This document shows positions 26,184-35,559 of a DNA stretch of 64,000 bases, piece by piece; the stretch's first letter is position 1, and every line of letters begins with the position of its first letter. The position numbers and the translations under genes were made by a program. This stretch comes from 66-474 sp035606235 (GTDB taxonomy: Bacteria; Pseudomonadota; Gammaproteobacteria; Xanthomonadales; Rhodanobacteraceae), in NCBI GenBank assembly GCA_035606235.1, contig DATNFU010000015.1:6794-70793 (forward strand), written 5' to 3'. The notes beneath the pieces are model-generated. The model searched no databases and was not told where the DNA came from. It saw only the letters and a program-made list of their open reading frames with translations.

Positions 26184-27395
26184 TCATGCGGCCACACGGT
26201 CGGAAAGCGCGCAGGCGCGCGCGTCCACAACCTGCTCGAGCAACGCCAGCATGCGGGCGCTGTCGTTTTCCCAGTTGAAGGCCTGTTGCACGGCGCGGCG
26301 GCCGTTCGCGGCCAGCGTGGCGTAGTCGGCACGCGCGATCTCCAGCATTGCGCGCGCGGCGTCCGCCGGATCGCCGCCGCGATAAGAAACGCCGCAGCGC
26401 ATCTCGCGCATCAGGCGCATGGTCGGCTCGGTCGCCGCAAAAACAAACGGCCGTCCGCACGCTGCGTAATCGAAAAACTTGTTGGCGATGGTGGTCTGGG
26501 TGAAGGCGTTGACCGCCAGCGATACCACGCCGAAATCAATGTCGGCATAAAGCGCATCGCGCTGGCCATGAGGGTAGGCGCCGCGCAGGTCGATGCGTGC
26601 GCGGTTGACGAGCTGCTCGCGCAACTGACGCAGGGCCGGCATGGACTCACCATCGCCGAAAATCTCCAGATGAATTTCCGGATTCCGGGTAGCCGCGATG
26701 TCGAAGCCGCGCAGCAGGGTTTGCAGATCACGATCCTCGGCAAGAATGCCGTGATAGCCGAACCTCAGCCGTCCCGGGACGCGCTGCCGCGCCGGCATCG
26801 CCGCAAAGCGTCCACGCTCGGGCGTATTCAGCACCGGCGCGATGCGCTCCAGCGGAAAGCCGAATTCGCGGTGCAGCCGCAGCTTCATTTCTTCGCATAC
26901 CGGCAGGATGCCGTCCGCCCGCCGCACCGCGCGACGCTCGATCCGGTCGGGTACGCGCAACGGCCCCACCACCGTGCGCAGCAGGAGATTGCTGCGGTAT
27001 TTTTTCCAGGTGCGCATCGCTTCCGGGTAGTGCTCGGCCATGTCGATCACCCACGGAATGCGTGCGATGTGCGCGACACGTGCGGTAAACGTCGTGACCG
27101 GAATATCGCGGGCGATCAGCAAGTCGGGCCGGAACGCGCGCACCCGTGCGCGCAAGGCGCGATACCAGAGCGGATTGCCGGGTAACGGCAGGGAGGCAAA
27201 GCGCGGTCGTTGCGGGCCGACGCGATGGATGGCGAGCCCGTTGCAATCGGCGCGCGTCGGTTCGTCTTCGCCGCGTCGCGCGAGAATTTCGACTTCGCAA
27301 CCATGTCGCTGCAGCGCCGTGCAGATTTTCTCCACCCGGATGTCCCACGGGTAGCAGGCCTGGCGCACATACAAGATACGGCGGGGAAAGCTCAT
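26184..27395 (-). CDS. Glycosyltransferase family 4, last gene of the EPS operon
   Basis: This 403-residue GT-B enzyme has an N-terminal acceptor domain (RILYVRQACYPWDIRVEKICTALQ) and a C-terminal donor domain (LRFGYHGILAEDRDL, EIFGDGE, IANKFFDYAACGRPFVFA). The region around FFDYAACGRP corresponds to the nucleotide-sugar site usually marked by E-x7-E, here modified. ATG 27395 follows the upstream GT2 stop by 14 bases; a longer frame was rejected because it would run into that gene. It is the distal gene of the minus-strand run that starts at 37.9 kb. The sugar it adds is unknown. Confidence 0.85.
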   Translation of the reverse strand: MSFPRRILYVRQACYPWDIRVEKICTALQRHGCEVEILARRGEDEPTRADCNGLAIHRVGPQRPRFASLPLPGNPLWYRALRARVRAFRPDLLIARDIPVTTFTARVAHIARIPWVIDMAEHYPEAMRTWKKYRSNLLLRTVVGPLRVPDRIERRAVRRADGILPVCEEMKLRLHREFGFPLERIAPVLNTPERGRFAAMPARQRVPGRLRFGYHGILAEDRDLQTLLRGFDIAATRNPEIHLEIFGDGESMPALRQLREQLVNRARIDLRGAYPHGQRDALYADIDFGVVSLAVNAFTQTTIANKFFDYAACGRPFVFAATEPTMRLMREMRCGVSYRGGDPADAARAMLEIARADYATLAANGRRAVQQAFNWENDSARMLALLEQVVDARACALSDRVAA

Positions 27396-27409
27396 GCGAT
27401 CGATCGCCT

Positions 27410-28534
27410 TCAATGGCTCTTCCACAAGCCGCGCGGATCGAGCGCCAGACAGGCGGGCAGCGACAGCAGCGCGGCGGCGTTCAACATCGCGAAGCTGCCG
27501 ATCGTTCGCAGCAGCGGCACCCGGGCGCCCAGCCGCGGGCGCAGCAACGCAAATGCCGCGCCGACGTAGCCCGCGAGTTGCACGATCAGCGCGCCACGAT
27601 AGAACGCGTGTTGCGAGGCACATGCCGAAGCGACCAGCATGGCCAGCAGCGCCCACGGCACGATCAGGCGCAGGAACTTGTGCGAGAACCACGCGAAGAA
27701 CACCGGGTTGGCGAACGGATTCGCCAGCCTCGGCAAACGTGCGAGCAACTGCCAGTTGCCCGCAAGCGTGCGCAGCTTGCGGCGAAATTCCTCCAGGGAA
27801 TCCGCGCTGGCGCGATCGAGCGCAATCGCCTCGCGCGCCATGCCGACGCGATAACCGGCGAACACCACGTTGAGCGGCAGGTACATGTCATCCAGGATCG
27901 TGCCGGGCGGCGGTGCCACGGCGAGCTCGCGGCGCAGCGCGTGGATGGCGCCGCTGACGCCATGCAGCCAGCCTAGCCGCGCCTCGTTTTCGCGCAGCAT
28001 TTTCTCCATGCGCCAGTACAGGCCGATGTCCCCGGTGCCCGCGCGAGCGCTTTCGATCATCAGCTCGCCGCTGACCGCGCCCACCGTCGGATCGGCGAAT
28101 GGCTCGACCAGCTTGCGCAAGGCGAGCGGCGCAAAGCGCTGGCGCGCATCGGCGAAAGCGATGATCGACGTCGTGGCCACGCTGATCGCAACGGCCAGCG
28201 CGGCTGCTTTGCCACCGTTGCGCGGCAACGCGATCACGCGCAGGCGTGGATTGCCGACGTCCGCCGCGCGCGCGGTACCGTCGGTACTGCCGTCATCCAC
28301 CACGATCACATGCAGCCTGTCGGCCGGGTAATCCTGCGCGAACACATCGCGCACGCGCGCCGCGATGCGCGCGGACTCGTTATAGGCAGCGATCACCACG
28401 GTCAGCGACGGCGTGGAGGGCCGATACGTCGACGTGCGACCCCACCGACGCGCCAGTGCCAGCACCAGCAGCGGATACAGCACGTAGGCGTAGCCGATCA
28501 ACGCAACCGCCAGCCAGAACACCAGGGCGCTCAT
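27410..28534 (-). CDS. Membrane glycosyltransferase family 2
   Basis: This 374-residue enzyme has one N-terminal membrane helix (SALVFWLAVALIGYAYVLYPLLVLAL), a GT-A domain, and three or so C-terminal helices. It shows VVIAAYNES, IVVDDGSTDGT, a DXD-like FADARQRF, ILDDMYLPL (acidic base position) and a late RRKLRTLAGNWQLL in place of the QxxRW of processive synthases. The layout matches poly-N-acetylglucosamine/cellulose-synthase-like or EPS transferases. It overlaps the upstream deacetylase by the 4-base ATGA at 28531-28534. The pairing of a GT2 with a NodB deacetylase recalls PgaC/PgaB, but the linked Wzy polymerase argues for a Wzy-dependent pathway. Confidence 0.85.
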   Translation of the reverse strand: MSALVFWLAVALIGYAYVLYPLLVLALARRWGRTSTYRPSTPSLTVVIAAYNESARIAARVRDVFAQDYPADRLHVIVVDDGSTDGTARAADVGNPRLRVIALPRNGGKAAALAVAISVATTSIIAFADARQRFAPLALRKLVEPFADPTVGAVSGELMIESARAGTGDIGLYWRMEKMLRENEARLGWLHGVSGAIHALRRELAVAPPPGTILDDMYLPLNVVFAGYRVGMAREAIALDRASADSLEEFRRKLRTLAGNWQLLARLPRLANPFANPVFFAWFSHKFLRLIVPWALLAMLVASACASQHAFYRGALIVQLAGYVGAAFALLRPRLGARVPLLRTIGSFAMLNAAALLSLPACLALDPRGLWKSH

Positions 28535-29370
28535 CGTTGCGGGGACCTTGAGCCGGCGCCCAGCAGCTTCGCCCGCACGCGCTCGTAACGCGCGTTGCCG
28601 AGCACGCGTTTGGGCAGGCCAAGCGCGCCGTAACGCATACGCGCAAGTCGCGGGCGCAAACCCCGCCATTGCACCAGTGCTGCGAAATCCGCCATCGTGG
28701 TGTCGCGGGTGACAGCGATGCGCTCACGGCAATTCCGTGCCAGCGCGCCGCGGTTGACGCCTGGAACCGAGGTCAGCACCAGCTGATAGCCGGCGCGAAA
28801 TGCGGCATCGCGCTCGCGTGTTCCGCCTCGACCTCCCGGCAGCGCCAGTGCGCAGACCGGCCGCTCGCACAGGGCTTCCAGACGGCGTTTGCTCAAGGCC
28901 AGTTCGGAGTCGAGCGCGACCTCGTCGAGATCTTCCAGCAGACGATGCGTGCGACCGTGCGACTGCACCCCCATCCCGGCTCGCGCCAGCGCACGCACAT
29001 CATTGGCCGACAGCATGCCGCGGCGGCCGATGAAATCGGAAGTGATGCAGAACTCCGCCACCATCTTGCGCGCGGCCAGCATGGGCAGTGCCACACTGCG
29101 ATTGCTGGCGTCGCCATCGTCGAAGGAAATGACGATGGATTCCCGTGGTTCAAGGCCGTGCATCGATGCGCGGGATCGCGCGTCGCCGGTGCTCGCATCT
29201 TGCGCAAGCAGCCGATCAAAGCACGTGGTCTGATAGCCGTGCGCGCACAGCCAATCCAGTTGCCGCGCGAAATCGTCCGGCCGCACGCTGTACACCGGGT
29301 CGAAGCCGCGTGCGTGCGCGTCTGCGTGCAGGCCGTGATACATCAGCACCGGCAGACACGGCTCAGCCAT
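28531..29370 (-). CDS. Polysaccharide deacetylase (NodB / CE4), second copy
   Basis: This is a 279-residue CE4 esterase. Motifs: VLMYHGLH (8-15), SFDDG (82-86) and HGRTH (138-142), which supply the catalytic Asp and the Asp-His-His metal site, then LALPGGRGG. There is no signal peptide. It overlaps the polymerase gene upstream by 8 bases and the GT2 gene downstream by 4, so it is embedded in the EPS operon. It resembles XrtA-locus deacetylases that modify lipid-linked or nascent sugars. The homologue at 13680 has a longer N-terminus and differs greatly in sequence. Confidence 0.88.
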   Translation of the reverse strand: MAEPCLPVLMYHGLHADAHARGFDPVYSVRPDDFARQLDWLCAHGYQTTCFDRLLAQDASTGDARSRASMHGLEPRESIVISFDDGDASNRSVALPMLAARKMVAEFCITSDFIGRRGMLSANDVRALARAGMGVQSHGRTHRLLEDLDEVALDSELALSKRRLEALCERPVCALALPGGRGGTRERDAAFRAGYQLVLTSVPGVNRGALARNCRERIAVTRDTTMADFAALVQWRGLRPRLARMRYGALGLPKRVLGNARYERVRAKLLGAGSRSPQR

Positions 29371-30766
29371 GCCGCGCGGTCTCCACGGGTTGACCGGGCG
29401 CCGTTCTGTCGCGCCGCCTCGTCCAGCGCGGGCGCACGAATTGTGGCCGTTGCGCGCCTTCGTCGGCCGTGGCCGCGCGCTCCTTCATCGCGAACTCGCG
29501 TGCCTTCAGGATCAGCGCGAGATAAACCCAGAAGTAGCCGATCATCTGGGTGTAGGTGAAGCGGTCGCCCCAGATGTTGGCGATCACCAGCGCGACCCAG
29601 GCCGCGCACATGCCAAGGCCGAGCGCATAACCCAGGTTGCCATGCGGCGAATCGCGGAAGCAGCGCCAGCAGGCGCGTGCGATTGCCAGGAACAGTCCGG
29701 CAGTGATCAGAAAGCCGATCGCCCCTTTTTCCACCAGCTCACGCAGGAAGAAATTGTGGGTGTCCATCTTGTACGGGTTGATGATGGCGAAGGTGCGATA
29801 GCCGGTGCCGACCAGCGGATGCATCTTGAAGTGATCCCAGGCGACATCCCAGAATACGTATCGCATCTCGGTGCTGGTGTCCGCCTGCGGGCCGTCCACG
29901 TGGGTGCTGTCGAAGCGCTCGACCACCGCGTTGGGCAGGAAAGCAGGGACGATCAGCAATCCCAGCAGCAGCGGCAGCACCAGTTTCTTGCGTCCGCGCC
30001 ACAGCAACAGCATGCAAGCGCCGCCGATCAGTACCGTCACGTAGGCGGTGCGCGAATAGGTCCACAACACGCTCAGCAGCGTGCAACCAATGCCAACGAT
30101 CAGCAGCGCGCGCCAGCGGCGGGGAAGTTTGGTGGCGATCAGCAGCGCGAACAGCACCAGTGCCGAAGTGACGCAGAAGGCGGCGAACTCGTTGGAACCG
30201 ATGGTGGTGAAGGTGCCGGAGATGCGCAGCTTGTCGGTGTAATGCCAGCGCGCCCCCAGGCTGACGTGCTCGCCATGGGTGACGCGCAGAATGTAGGGCA
30301 GCGGCAGGATGGTGGCGATCAGCACGCGCTTGAGCGTGCTCCAGTCGGTCACGCTCATTTCCACCACGAACAGCAGCAGCACGCCGATCATCGAATCTTT
30401 GAGCGCATTGAAGCGCAGCCCGTCGTTGGGCGCCGGGAATTGCGCCAGGCCGATCAGCAAGGTGATCACGCACCAGCCCAGATAAAGCCAGACCCAACGA
30501 TGCACGCCACTCCAGCGCGTCAACTTGCCGCCGACGTACCACGCGCCGAACAGCGAAAGCGCGAAACCGATATTGAGGAAATTGATGCCGCCCGGCACCG
30601 CGGGGAGGTGCGCTTCCTCAAAACTTTGCAAGGGCAGCATCAACACGAACAGATACATGAACCAGTTTTGGCGCACCGCGCGCGCATGTCCGACCTGCTC
30701 GGCGTGGTCGCGCGGAACGCTGGCAAAAGGAGACGTACGCTCAAGCCATTGCATAACGATCGCCAT
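29363..30766 (-). CDS. O-antigen ligase/polymerase-type (Wzy_C) membrane protein
   Basis: This is a 467-residue inner-membrane protein with about ten hydrophobic helices and a large periplasmic loop ending in the family signature HPLVGTGYRTF...DTHNFFLRELVEKGAIGF, the hallmark of the WaaL/Wzy_C fold. In this context it should polymerise EPS repeat units delivered by the flippase rather than ligate to lipid A. The C-terminus is a basic cytoplasmic tail (RRRDRTAPGQ). The start at 30766 overlaps the upstream GT4 stop by 26 bases; ATG 30754 is an alternative. It is the only polymerase-like gene in the window. Confidence 0.87.
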   Translation of the reverse strand: MAIVMQWLERTSPFASVPRDHAEQVGHARAVRQNWFMYLFVLMLPLQSFEEAHLPAVPGGINFLNIGFALSLFGAWYVGGKLTRWSGVHRWVWLYLGWCVITLLIGLAQFPAPNDGLRFNALKDSMIGVLLLFVVEMSVTDWSTLKRVLIATILPLPYILRVTHGEHVSLGARWHYTDKLRISGTFTTIGSNEFAAFCVTSALVLFALLIATKLPRRWRALLIVGIGCTLLSVLWTYSRTAYVTVLIGGACMLLLWRGRKKLVLPLLLGLLIVPAFLPNAVVERFDSTHVDGPQADTSTEMRYVFWDVAWDHFKMHPLVGTGYRTFAIINPYKMDTHNFFLRELVEKGAIGFLITAGLFLAIARACWRCFRDSPHGNLGYALGLGMCAAWVALVIANIWGDRFTYTQMIGYFWVYLALILKAREFAMKERAATADEGAQRPQFVRPRWTRRRDRTAPGQPVETARHG

Positions 30767-31871
30767 TCCAGAGGGTGCGGTAGAGGGCCGCGTAATCGCG
30801 CGCCATGCGCGCCACCGAGTAGCGCTCGATCACGCGCTGGCGCAATGCGGGTTGCGCGACGCGGCCGCCAACGAACGCCTCGTGCATCGCCGCGGCCAAA
30901 GCGACGGCATCCCGCGGGGGTACCAGCGCGGCCGGCAGGCCGCTGAGCACTTCAGGCACCTGGCCCACCGCGCTGCTGATCAGTGGTCGCGCCGCGGCCA
31001 TCGCTTCCAGCAAAGCCAGCGGCAGACCTTCGTACAACGAAGCCAACACGAAACAGTCCAGCATCGGATAGAACCGCTCCAGATCGTTGCGCGCGCCGAG
31101 CAGTCGCACGTGGCCTTCGATGCCGAGATTGCAGGCGTGCGCCAGCACTGTCGCGTGCAACGGGCCATCACCGGCCAGGACCAGCCAACTGCGAGGCGCG
31201 TGCTTCAGCAGCATCGCGAAAGCATCCAGCAGGCCCAGCGGATGCTTCTGCTCGCTCAGGCGCATCGCGCTGCCGAACACGAACGCATCTTCGGGAATGC
31301 CGCAGTCGGCGCGCTCCAGCGGCGCGACATCCGGACGGAAGCGCGTGGTATCCACGCCGTTCTCGATCAGGCTGATGTTCTGCCCGGCTACGCCGGCACG
31401 CGCCAGCATCGGCTGCATCTCCGCGGCGACCATGCAGACGCGATCAAAGCCGCGCATCAGCCACAGTTCCAGCGCCTGATAAATGCGCATGCTGGGGGTA
31501 TCGGCGAAGTGGCCGTGCAGAGTGGCGACAATGGACGGCTCGCCGGCGCGGCGCGCAAGCCACGCGTAGAACGCGCTCTTGTAGCCGTGCACGTGCAACA
31601 TCGCATTGGGATGTTGACCCAGCACGCGGCGCAGCGCGCGCAGGGTTGCGAAATCGAAACGGCCGCGGCAGGGCAGCCGTTGTGACGGAATTTTCAACGC
31701 GCACGCGCGTTGATACAGCGGCTGCTCGTCCAGCAGATGGTTGTCCAGGCACAGCAGCGAGCCGTCGATGCCTTGCTGGGCCAGCGCGGGAATCAGCCCC
31801 AGCAACACATACTCGGCTCCATACAGCCCCGCGCCAGAGTGCAGATGCAGTACGTGCGGTTCAGCGTGCAT
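30741..31871 (-). CDS. Glycosyltransferase family 4
   Basis: This is a 376-residue GT-B enzyme. The N-terminus VLHLHSGAGLYGAEYVLLGL is a typical acceptor-domain start; the donor domain has ISLIENGVDTTRF, FGSAMRLSEQKHPLGLLDAF, LVLAGDGPL and the E-x7-E region SLYEGLPLALLEAMAAARP. All canonical GT4 landmarks are present. ATG 31871 overlaps the previous stop by 11 bases, chosen because the longer frame would be wholly inside the upstream gene. It probably adds a hexose to the lipid-linked repeat unit, before the polymerase encoded next. Confidence 0.88.
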   Translation of the reverse strand: MHAEPHVLHLHSGAGLYGAEYVLLGLIPALAQQGIDGSLLCLDNHLLDEQPLYQRACALKIPSQRLPCRGRFDFATLRALRRVLGQHPNAMLHVHGYKSAFYAWLARRAGEPSIVATLHGHFADTPSMRIYQALELWLMRGFDRVCMVAAEMQPMLARAGVAGQNISLIENGVDTTRFRPDVAPLERADCGIPEDAFVFGSAMRLSEQKHPLGLLDAFAMLLKHAPRSWLVLAGDGPLHATVLAHACNLGIEGHVRLLGARNDLERFYPMLDCFVLASLYEGLPLALLEAMAAARPLISSAVGQVPEVLSGLPAALVPPRDAVALAAAMHEAFVGGRVAQPALRQRVIERYSVARMARDYAALYRTLWNGDRYAMA

Positions 31872-33129
31872 CGGCCAACTCCCTGTACAGCGACAGGTAC
31901 GCTTCCGCCATCGCCTGCGGCGAATGGGTACGCAATACGCGCGCACGCGCGGTTGCGCCCAGGCGAACGCGTCGCGCGGCATCCGGCAGCAGTTCCAGCA
32001 ACGCGCGCGCCAGCACCGGAGGATTTTTCGCATCCACCAGGATTCCGCTGTCGGCATGCACCAATTCCGGGTTGCCGCCCACGCGGGTGGCGATCACTGG
32101 CAATCCACAGGCCTGCGCTTCGAGAATCGCATTCGACATGCCTTCGCTCGCGGAAGCCAGTGCAAACAGATCGAGCGCCGGCAGCACGCGGGCGATATCG
32201 CGGCGTTCGCCGAGAAGACGCACCGCGTCCTTCAGTCCGAGCGCCGCGATGCGATTTTCGAGCGCGCCGCGCAGCGGCCCATCGCCTACCAGCAGCAGCC
32301 GCGCCTGCGCCAGTTCGGCGTGCACGCGCGCGAAGGCATCCACCAGATCCACGTGCCGCTTGACCGGATTCAAACCGGCCACGCAACCCACCAGCAATTC
32401 GTTGGCCGCGCAACCCAGCGCCTCGCGCAAGCGCAGCCGCGCGGCCGGCCCTACCGGCGCGAAGCGCGCCGTGTCCACGCTGTTGGCGATGCAGGTCAAG
32501 CTCGAACTTGGTGCATGCGCCAATGTGTCGAGGATCGCGTGCGACGGCGCGACGATGCGATCGAAGCGGTGATCCAGCCATCGCATCAGCCAGCGCACGC
32601 GCGCGGATTTCTGGAAGCCCATGTCACGCCGGTTGGACAGCCGGCGCGGCGCTTCGCGGCCACTCGGCAGCAGCGCATTGATCAGATCCGATTTCTCATG
32701 TTGTGAATGCACCACGTCATAGCGTCCGGCGCGCACCATCCGGCGCACCTGCGCGAACGCGGACAACCCCGTCCGGCCATAGATCGCGCCGATCGGCCGA
32801 TGCGAAAGATGCACATGCGGCGCGTCGAGCGCGCCCACGGGCGTCGCCGGCGGCGGCGCCAGTTGCAGCACATCCACTTCGCAGGTTTCCGGCGGCAATC
32901 GTTGCAGCAGATTGCGCAGGAAGCGTTCGCTGCCACCGGCGCCGAGGATCGCCGTGTCGGTGAGGATCAGGATGCGCAGACATTTCGCCGGCCGGGGCGT
33001 GATGCCGGCGGGTCTGGCGCGATCGCTGGTCTCGTCGTGCGGGTGCGGCCGCGTGGCGGGCGCCGCGCGCACGCCGGCCTCATCGCTCAGCGCGTGTTTT
33101 GAACCACTCATCGACTGCGCTCCATCCAT
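31861..33129 (-). CDS. Glycosyltransferase family 4
   Basis: This 422-residue GT-B enzyme has an unusually long polar N-terminal leader of about 50 residues before RILILTDTAILGAGGSERFLRNLL. The donor domain shows IANSVDTARF, VGCVAGLNPVKRHVDLVDAF, LLLVGDGPLRG and the E-x7-E motif ASEGMSNAILEAQACGLPVIAT, so it is a complete GT4. ATG 33129 is the first start; ATG 33111 (MSGSKHAL) would shorten the leader slightly. It lies in the EPS operon after the beta-barrel gene (92-base gap) and overlaps the next GT4 gene by 11 bases. Confidence 0.88.
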   Translation of the reverse strand: MDGAQSMSGSKHALSDEAGVRAAPATRPHPHDETSDRARPAGITPRPAKCLRILILTDTAILGAGGSERFLRNLLQRLPPETCEVDVLQLAPPPATPVGALDAPHVHLSHRPIGAIYGRTGLSAFAQVRRMVRAGRYDVVHSQHEKSDLINALLPSGREAPRRLSNRRDMGFQKSARVRWLMRWLDHRFDRIVAPSHAILDTLAHAPSSSLTCIANSVDTARFAPVGPAARLRLREALGCAANELLVGCVAGLNPVKRHVDLVDAFARVHAELAQARLLLVGDGPLRGALENRIAALGLKDAVRLLGERRDIARVLPALDLFALASASEGMSNAILEAQACGLPVIATRVGGNPELVHADSGILVDAKNPPVLARALLELLPDAARRVRLGATARARVLRTHSPQAMAEAYLSLYRELADAR

Positions 33130-33221
33130 GGAAGTCCGTCAACAACAATCTAGCCGCCGCGCTCCCGCAGCCGGTGCTGGCAGGGTAATTGGAGAAGGGT
33201 GATCTGCACGTGCACGCTGCC

Positions 33222-34757
33222 TCAGCGTTTGTAAGACAGCACGAAGAACGCGACGTTATCGTTGTAACCGTGACCGGCTTCCGTGCTGTTGCGGTGGCCG
33301 TGGGTCAACGATGCCCGCCAGCTCCAGTGCTGCGTGAGCTGATCGGTAAGGTTCGGCCCGAAGCCATAGGTGGTGTCGCGACGAGCCAGTGTGGTGTAGT
33401 GCGTGCGCGCGACACCGGCGCCGAAACCAAGCGTCATCAGGGGCGTCATCCGCCAGCTCAGATCCAGCCCCGCGCCACCTTCATTGCGATTGAGCGTGGT
33501 GTCGCCCAGATAATTGACGCGACGGTAATACGGCCCGATCGAGAGATGCAGCCGGTCGCCCTGCCATGCGTAATTGGCATCGAGCAGGCTTTCGCGATAG
33601 ACATCCGGCGTGACCACGTTGTTGCCCACGTTCAAGCCCAGCAGGTCGCCGGCGCCGACTTCCTGGATCGCCAGGAGTTGATCGGGATACAGCAGCATGT
33701 CTTCGGCGGCGTCGGCCAGTTGCCGCGCACCGCCAAGGCTGAGCGAATTGTGTGCGTCCACTCGCCAGTCGACGTGGGCGCGCGCCAGTACGCCGCTCTT
33801 GTCGGGGAAGCCGTTCCCGAAACTGTAGCGCGAGCCGCCCAAGGTCAGGTCCACCGTTACATGATTGACAAGGTTGCTCACGTAGTGGGCATAGGCGTCA
33901 TAACGGTCATAACCATTCCTGACCGGCCCGATCACAAGTTCGGGATTCTGCAGATGGACGTGCTCGGCCTCGACGTTGCCGGACAACTGATCGGTGGCAT
34001 TGAGATCGTCGATGAGGCGGAATACGCCGAGCTCCCGCTGCGAATCGAACCCCTTGCTTTCCGAAGCAATGGTGTTGATGTAATGCGCCTCGAGTTGCCC
34101 GTGCCAGGTGCCGCCCAGCCGGAAACTGAACACCGGGCCTGCCGACAGCACATTGACCTGCTGTTCGTTGCCCGGCGCATTGCTGGCCAGGATACTCACC
34201 GATTGCACGGTGCTGGTGTCTATCACCGAAAATGCCAGCCGTTGCGGCACGATGTTCCAGTTCAGCGAGCCGGCGAGTGCGCCGCGGAGCTGGTTGTCGA
34301 AATCGCCTTCGAGATAATCGATGTATTCGACCTGCCCGACCACGTGCGCCTGCAGGGTCGAGCCGCTTTGGTCATAGGTAAAGCTTGCGCGAGGCACCAG
34401 CAGGGTCTGGCTGACCGGATTGTCCTCGCTGAGATTGATGTTGCTGCTGTGCTCCACGCCCGCTTCCAGCGTGTAGCCAAACAGTGGAACATTGGCCGGC
34501 GGCACTTCCGGCGGGGCGCTGGGCGGACCGATCGGTTCGATGTCCTGATCCTGTTCCTGCGCGGGCTGCGGCGGGGCGATCAGCGGCTGCGCTTGCGTGT
34601 CTTGGGTCGGAGCCGTTTGCGGCGCGACCAGTGGCTGCATCTGCGTGTCCTGCGCTGCGTCCTGGGTTGGATCCACTTGCGGCGCGGCCGAAACCGCACC
34701 GGCTACACCCAACAACGCGAGCGCGATCGCACGGGCGAGCATTGATGTTGCCGGCAT
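33222..34757 (-). CDS. Outer-membrane beta-barrel protein of the EPS locus
   Basis: This 511-residue protein has a signal peptide (MPATSMLARAIALALLGVAGAVSA). Residues about 25-90 are a low-complexity Pro/Gln segment with an imperfect DTQxQPLxAP repeat. The rest is rich in alternating aromatic/polar strands (YTLEAGVEHSSNINL, GLDLSWRMTPLMTLGFGAG) and ends in the aromatic FFVLSYKR, typical of outer-membrane barrels. The arrangement matches the outer-membrane protein (EpsL-like) in XrtA-type EPS clusters, thought to aid export or anchoring. GGAAGGGGG lies 4 bases before ATG 34757. It follows the P-loop gene after 46 bases. Confidence 0.8.
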   Translation of the reverse strand: MPATSMLARAIALALLGVAGAVSAAPQVDPTQDAAQDTQMQPLVAPQTAPTQDTQAQPLIAPPQPAQEQDQDIEPIGPPSAPPEVPPANVPLFGYTLEAGVEHSSNINLSEDNPVSQTLLVPRASFTYDQSGSTLQAHVVGQVEYIDYLEGDFDNQLRGALAGSLNWNIVPQRLAFSVIDTSTVQSVSILASNAPGNEQQVNVLSAGPVFSFRLGGTWHGQLEAHYINTIASESKGFDSQRELGVFRLIDDLNATDQLSGNVEAEHVHLQNPELVIGPVRNGYDRYDAYAHYVSNLVNHVTVDLTLGGSRYSFGNGFPDKSGVLARAHVDWRVDAHNSLSLGGARQLADAAEDMLLYPDQLLAIQEVGAGDLLGLNVGNNVVTPDVYRESLLDANYAWQGDRLHLSIGPYYRRVNYLGDTTLNRNEGGAGLDLSWRMTPLMTLGFGAGVARTHYTTLARRDTTYGFGPNLTDQLTQHWSWRASLTHGHRNSTEAGHGYNDNVAFFVLSYKR

Positions 34758-34803
34758 AGAACCCCCTTCCTGGCGGATGCGGAAAAGCTGCGGATGACCT
34801 CAC

Positions 34804-35559
34804 TCAAGCTTCGTTGAAGACCAGCCCGGCCAGCTTGTTGGGGTTGAACCCGGCCACGGCATGGTTGATCGTGGCCGGAGTATCGCGCCCGTAACCCGCC
34901 ACTACAACTACATAATCGGCGAGATCCGACAGGATGCGGGCGTCCGGGCTGCCCTTGATCGGCGGCCCGTCCAGGAACAGATAGCGATCCGGATAGCGGC
35001 AGCGCAGCGAATCCAGCACCGCGCGCATGCGGAACGAAGAGAAATATTCACCCTGCGCCTCGCGGGTCTTGCCGGCGGGAATCAGCCGCAACCGCGGAAC
35101 CCCGGTGTGATAGACGATCGGCTTGATGCCGTGTGCGGGATGTTCGAGATAATCGATCAGCCCGCCGGAATCCACGTCCACGTCCAAGGCGCGATCCTGC
35201 GTGGGATTGCGCAGGTTGCAATCCACCAGCAATGCGCTGCGTGAATCGTCAAAGGCGAACGCCAGCGCCAGATTGCGCGCCACGAAACTGGCGCCCGAGC
35301 CGGCGCTGACCGGCACCACCAGCGTCGTGAAGTTTTGCCCATCGCTAAGATCCAGCAGGCGCGTGCGCACTTCGCGGAAAGCGTCGGCCATCTCGCGCGA
35401 GGTCCCATCGGCCTGGATCAGCCGCCGCGCATGCAACTGATACGGAGTCAGCGTGCCGGTTTCCTGCATCAAGGCGATCGAATGGCCGCTGCCATGCGCG
35501 GGTGCTTCGGCGAGGGAAGAGTCGTGCTCCTGCACGCGATTGGCGATTTCTGCGTTCAT
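34804..35559 (-). CDS. CpsD/CapB-like P-loop protein with degenerate Walker A
   Basis: This 251-residue protein has the fold of bacterial tyrosine autokinases (BY-kinase/MinD superfamily): ALLVDCNLRNPTQD at the Walker A' position and YLFLDGPPIKGS at Walker B. The P-loop, normally GEGKST, reads GSGASF at 87-92, so the essential Lys is Ala90. The Walker A' second acid is Asn. There is no C-terminal tyrosine cluster. It therefore probably lacks kinase activity and may act as a structural partner for the chain-length protein, with which it shares an ATGA overlap (35556-35559). A start at 35571 or 35628 is possible but lies within the neighbour. Confidence 0.85.
   Translation of the reverse strand: MNAEIANRVQEHDSSLAEAPAHGSGHSIALMQETGTLTPYQLHARRLIQADGTSREMADAFREVRTRLLDLSDGQNFTTLVVPVSAGSGASFVARNLALAFAFDDSRSALLVDCNLRNPTQDRALDVDVDSGGLIDYLEHPAHGIKPIVYHTGVPRLRLIPAGKTREAQGEYFSSFRMRAVLDSLRCRYPDRYLFLDGPPIKGSPDARILSDLADYVVVVAGYGRDTPATINHAVAGFNPNKLAGLVFNEA

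Noticed and set aside
31861..32057. Upstream extension of the GT4 gene at 30741-31871
   Set aside because: The extension lies inside the preceding GT4 gene and has Arg/Trp/Cys-rich nonsense sequence; the ATG at 31871 begins the normal acceptor domain.
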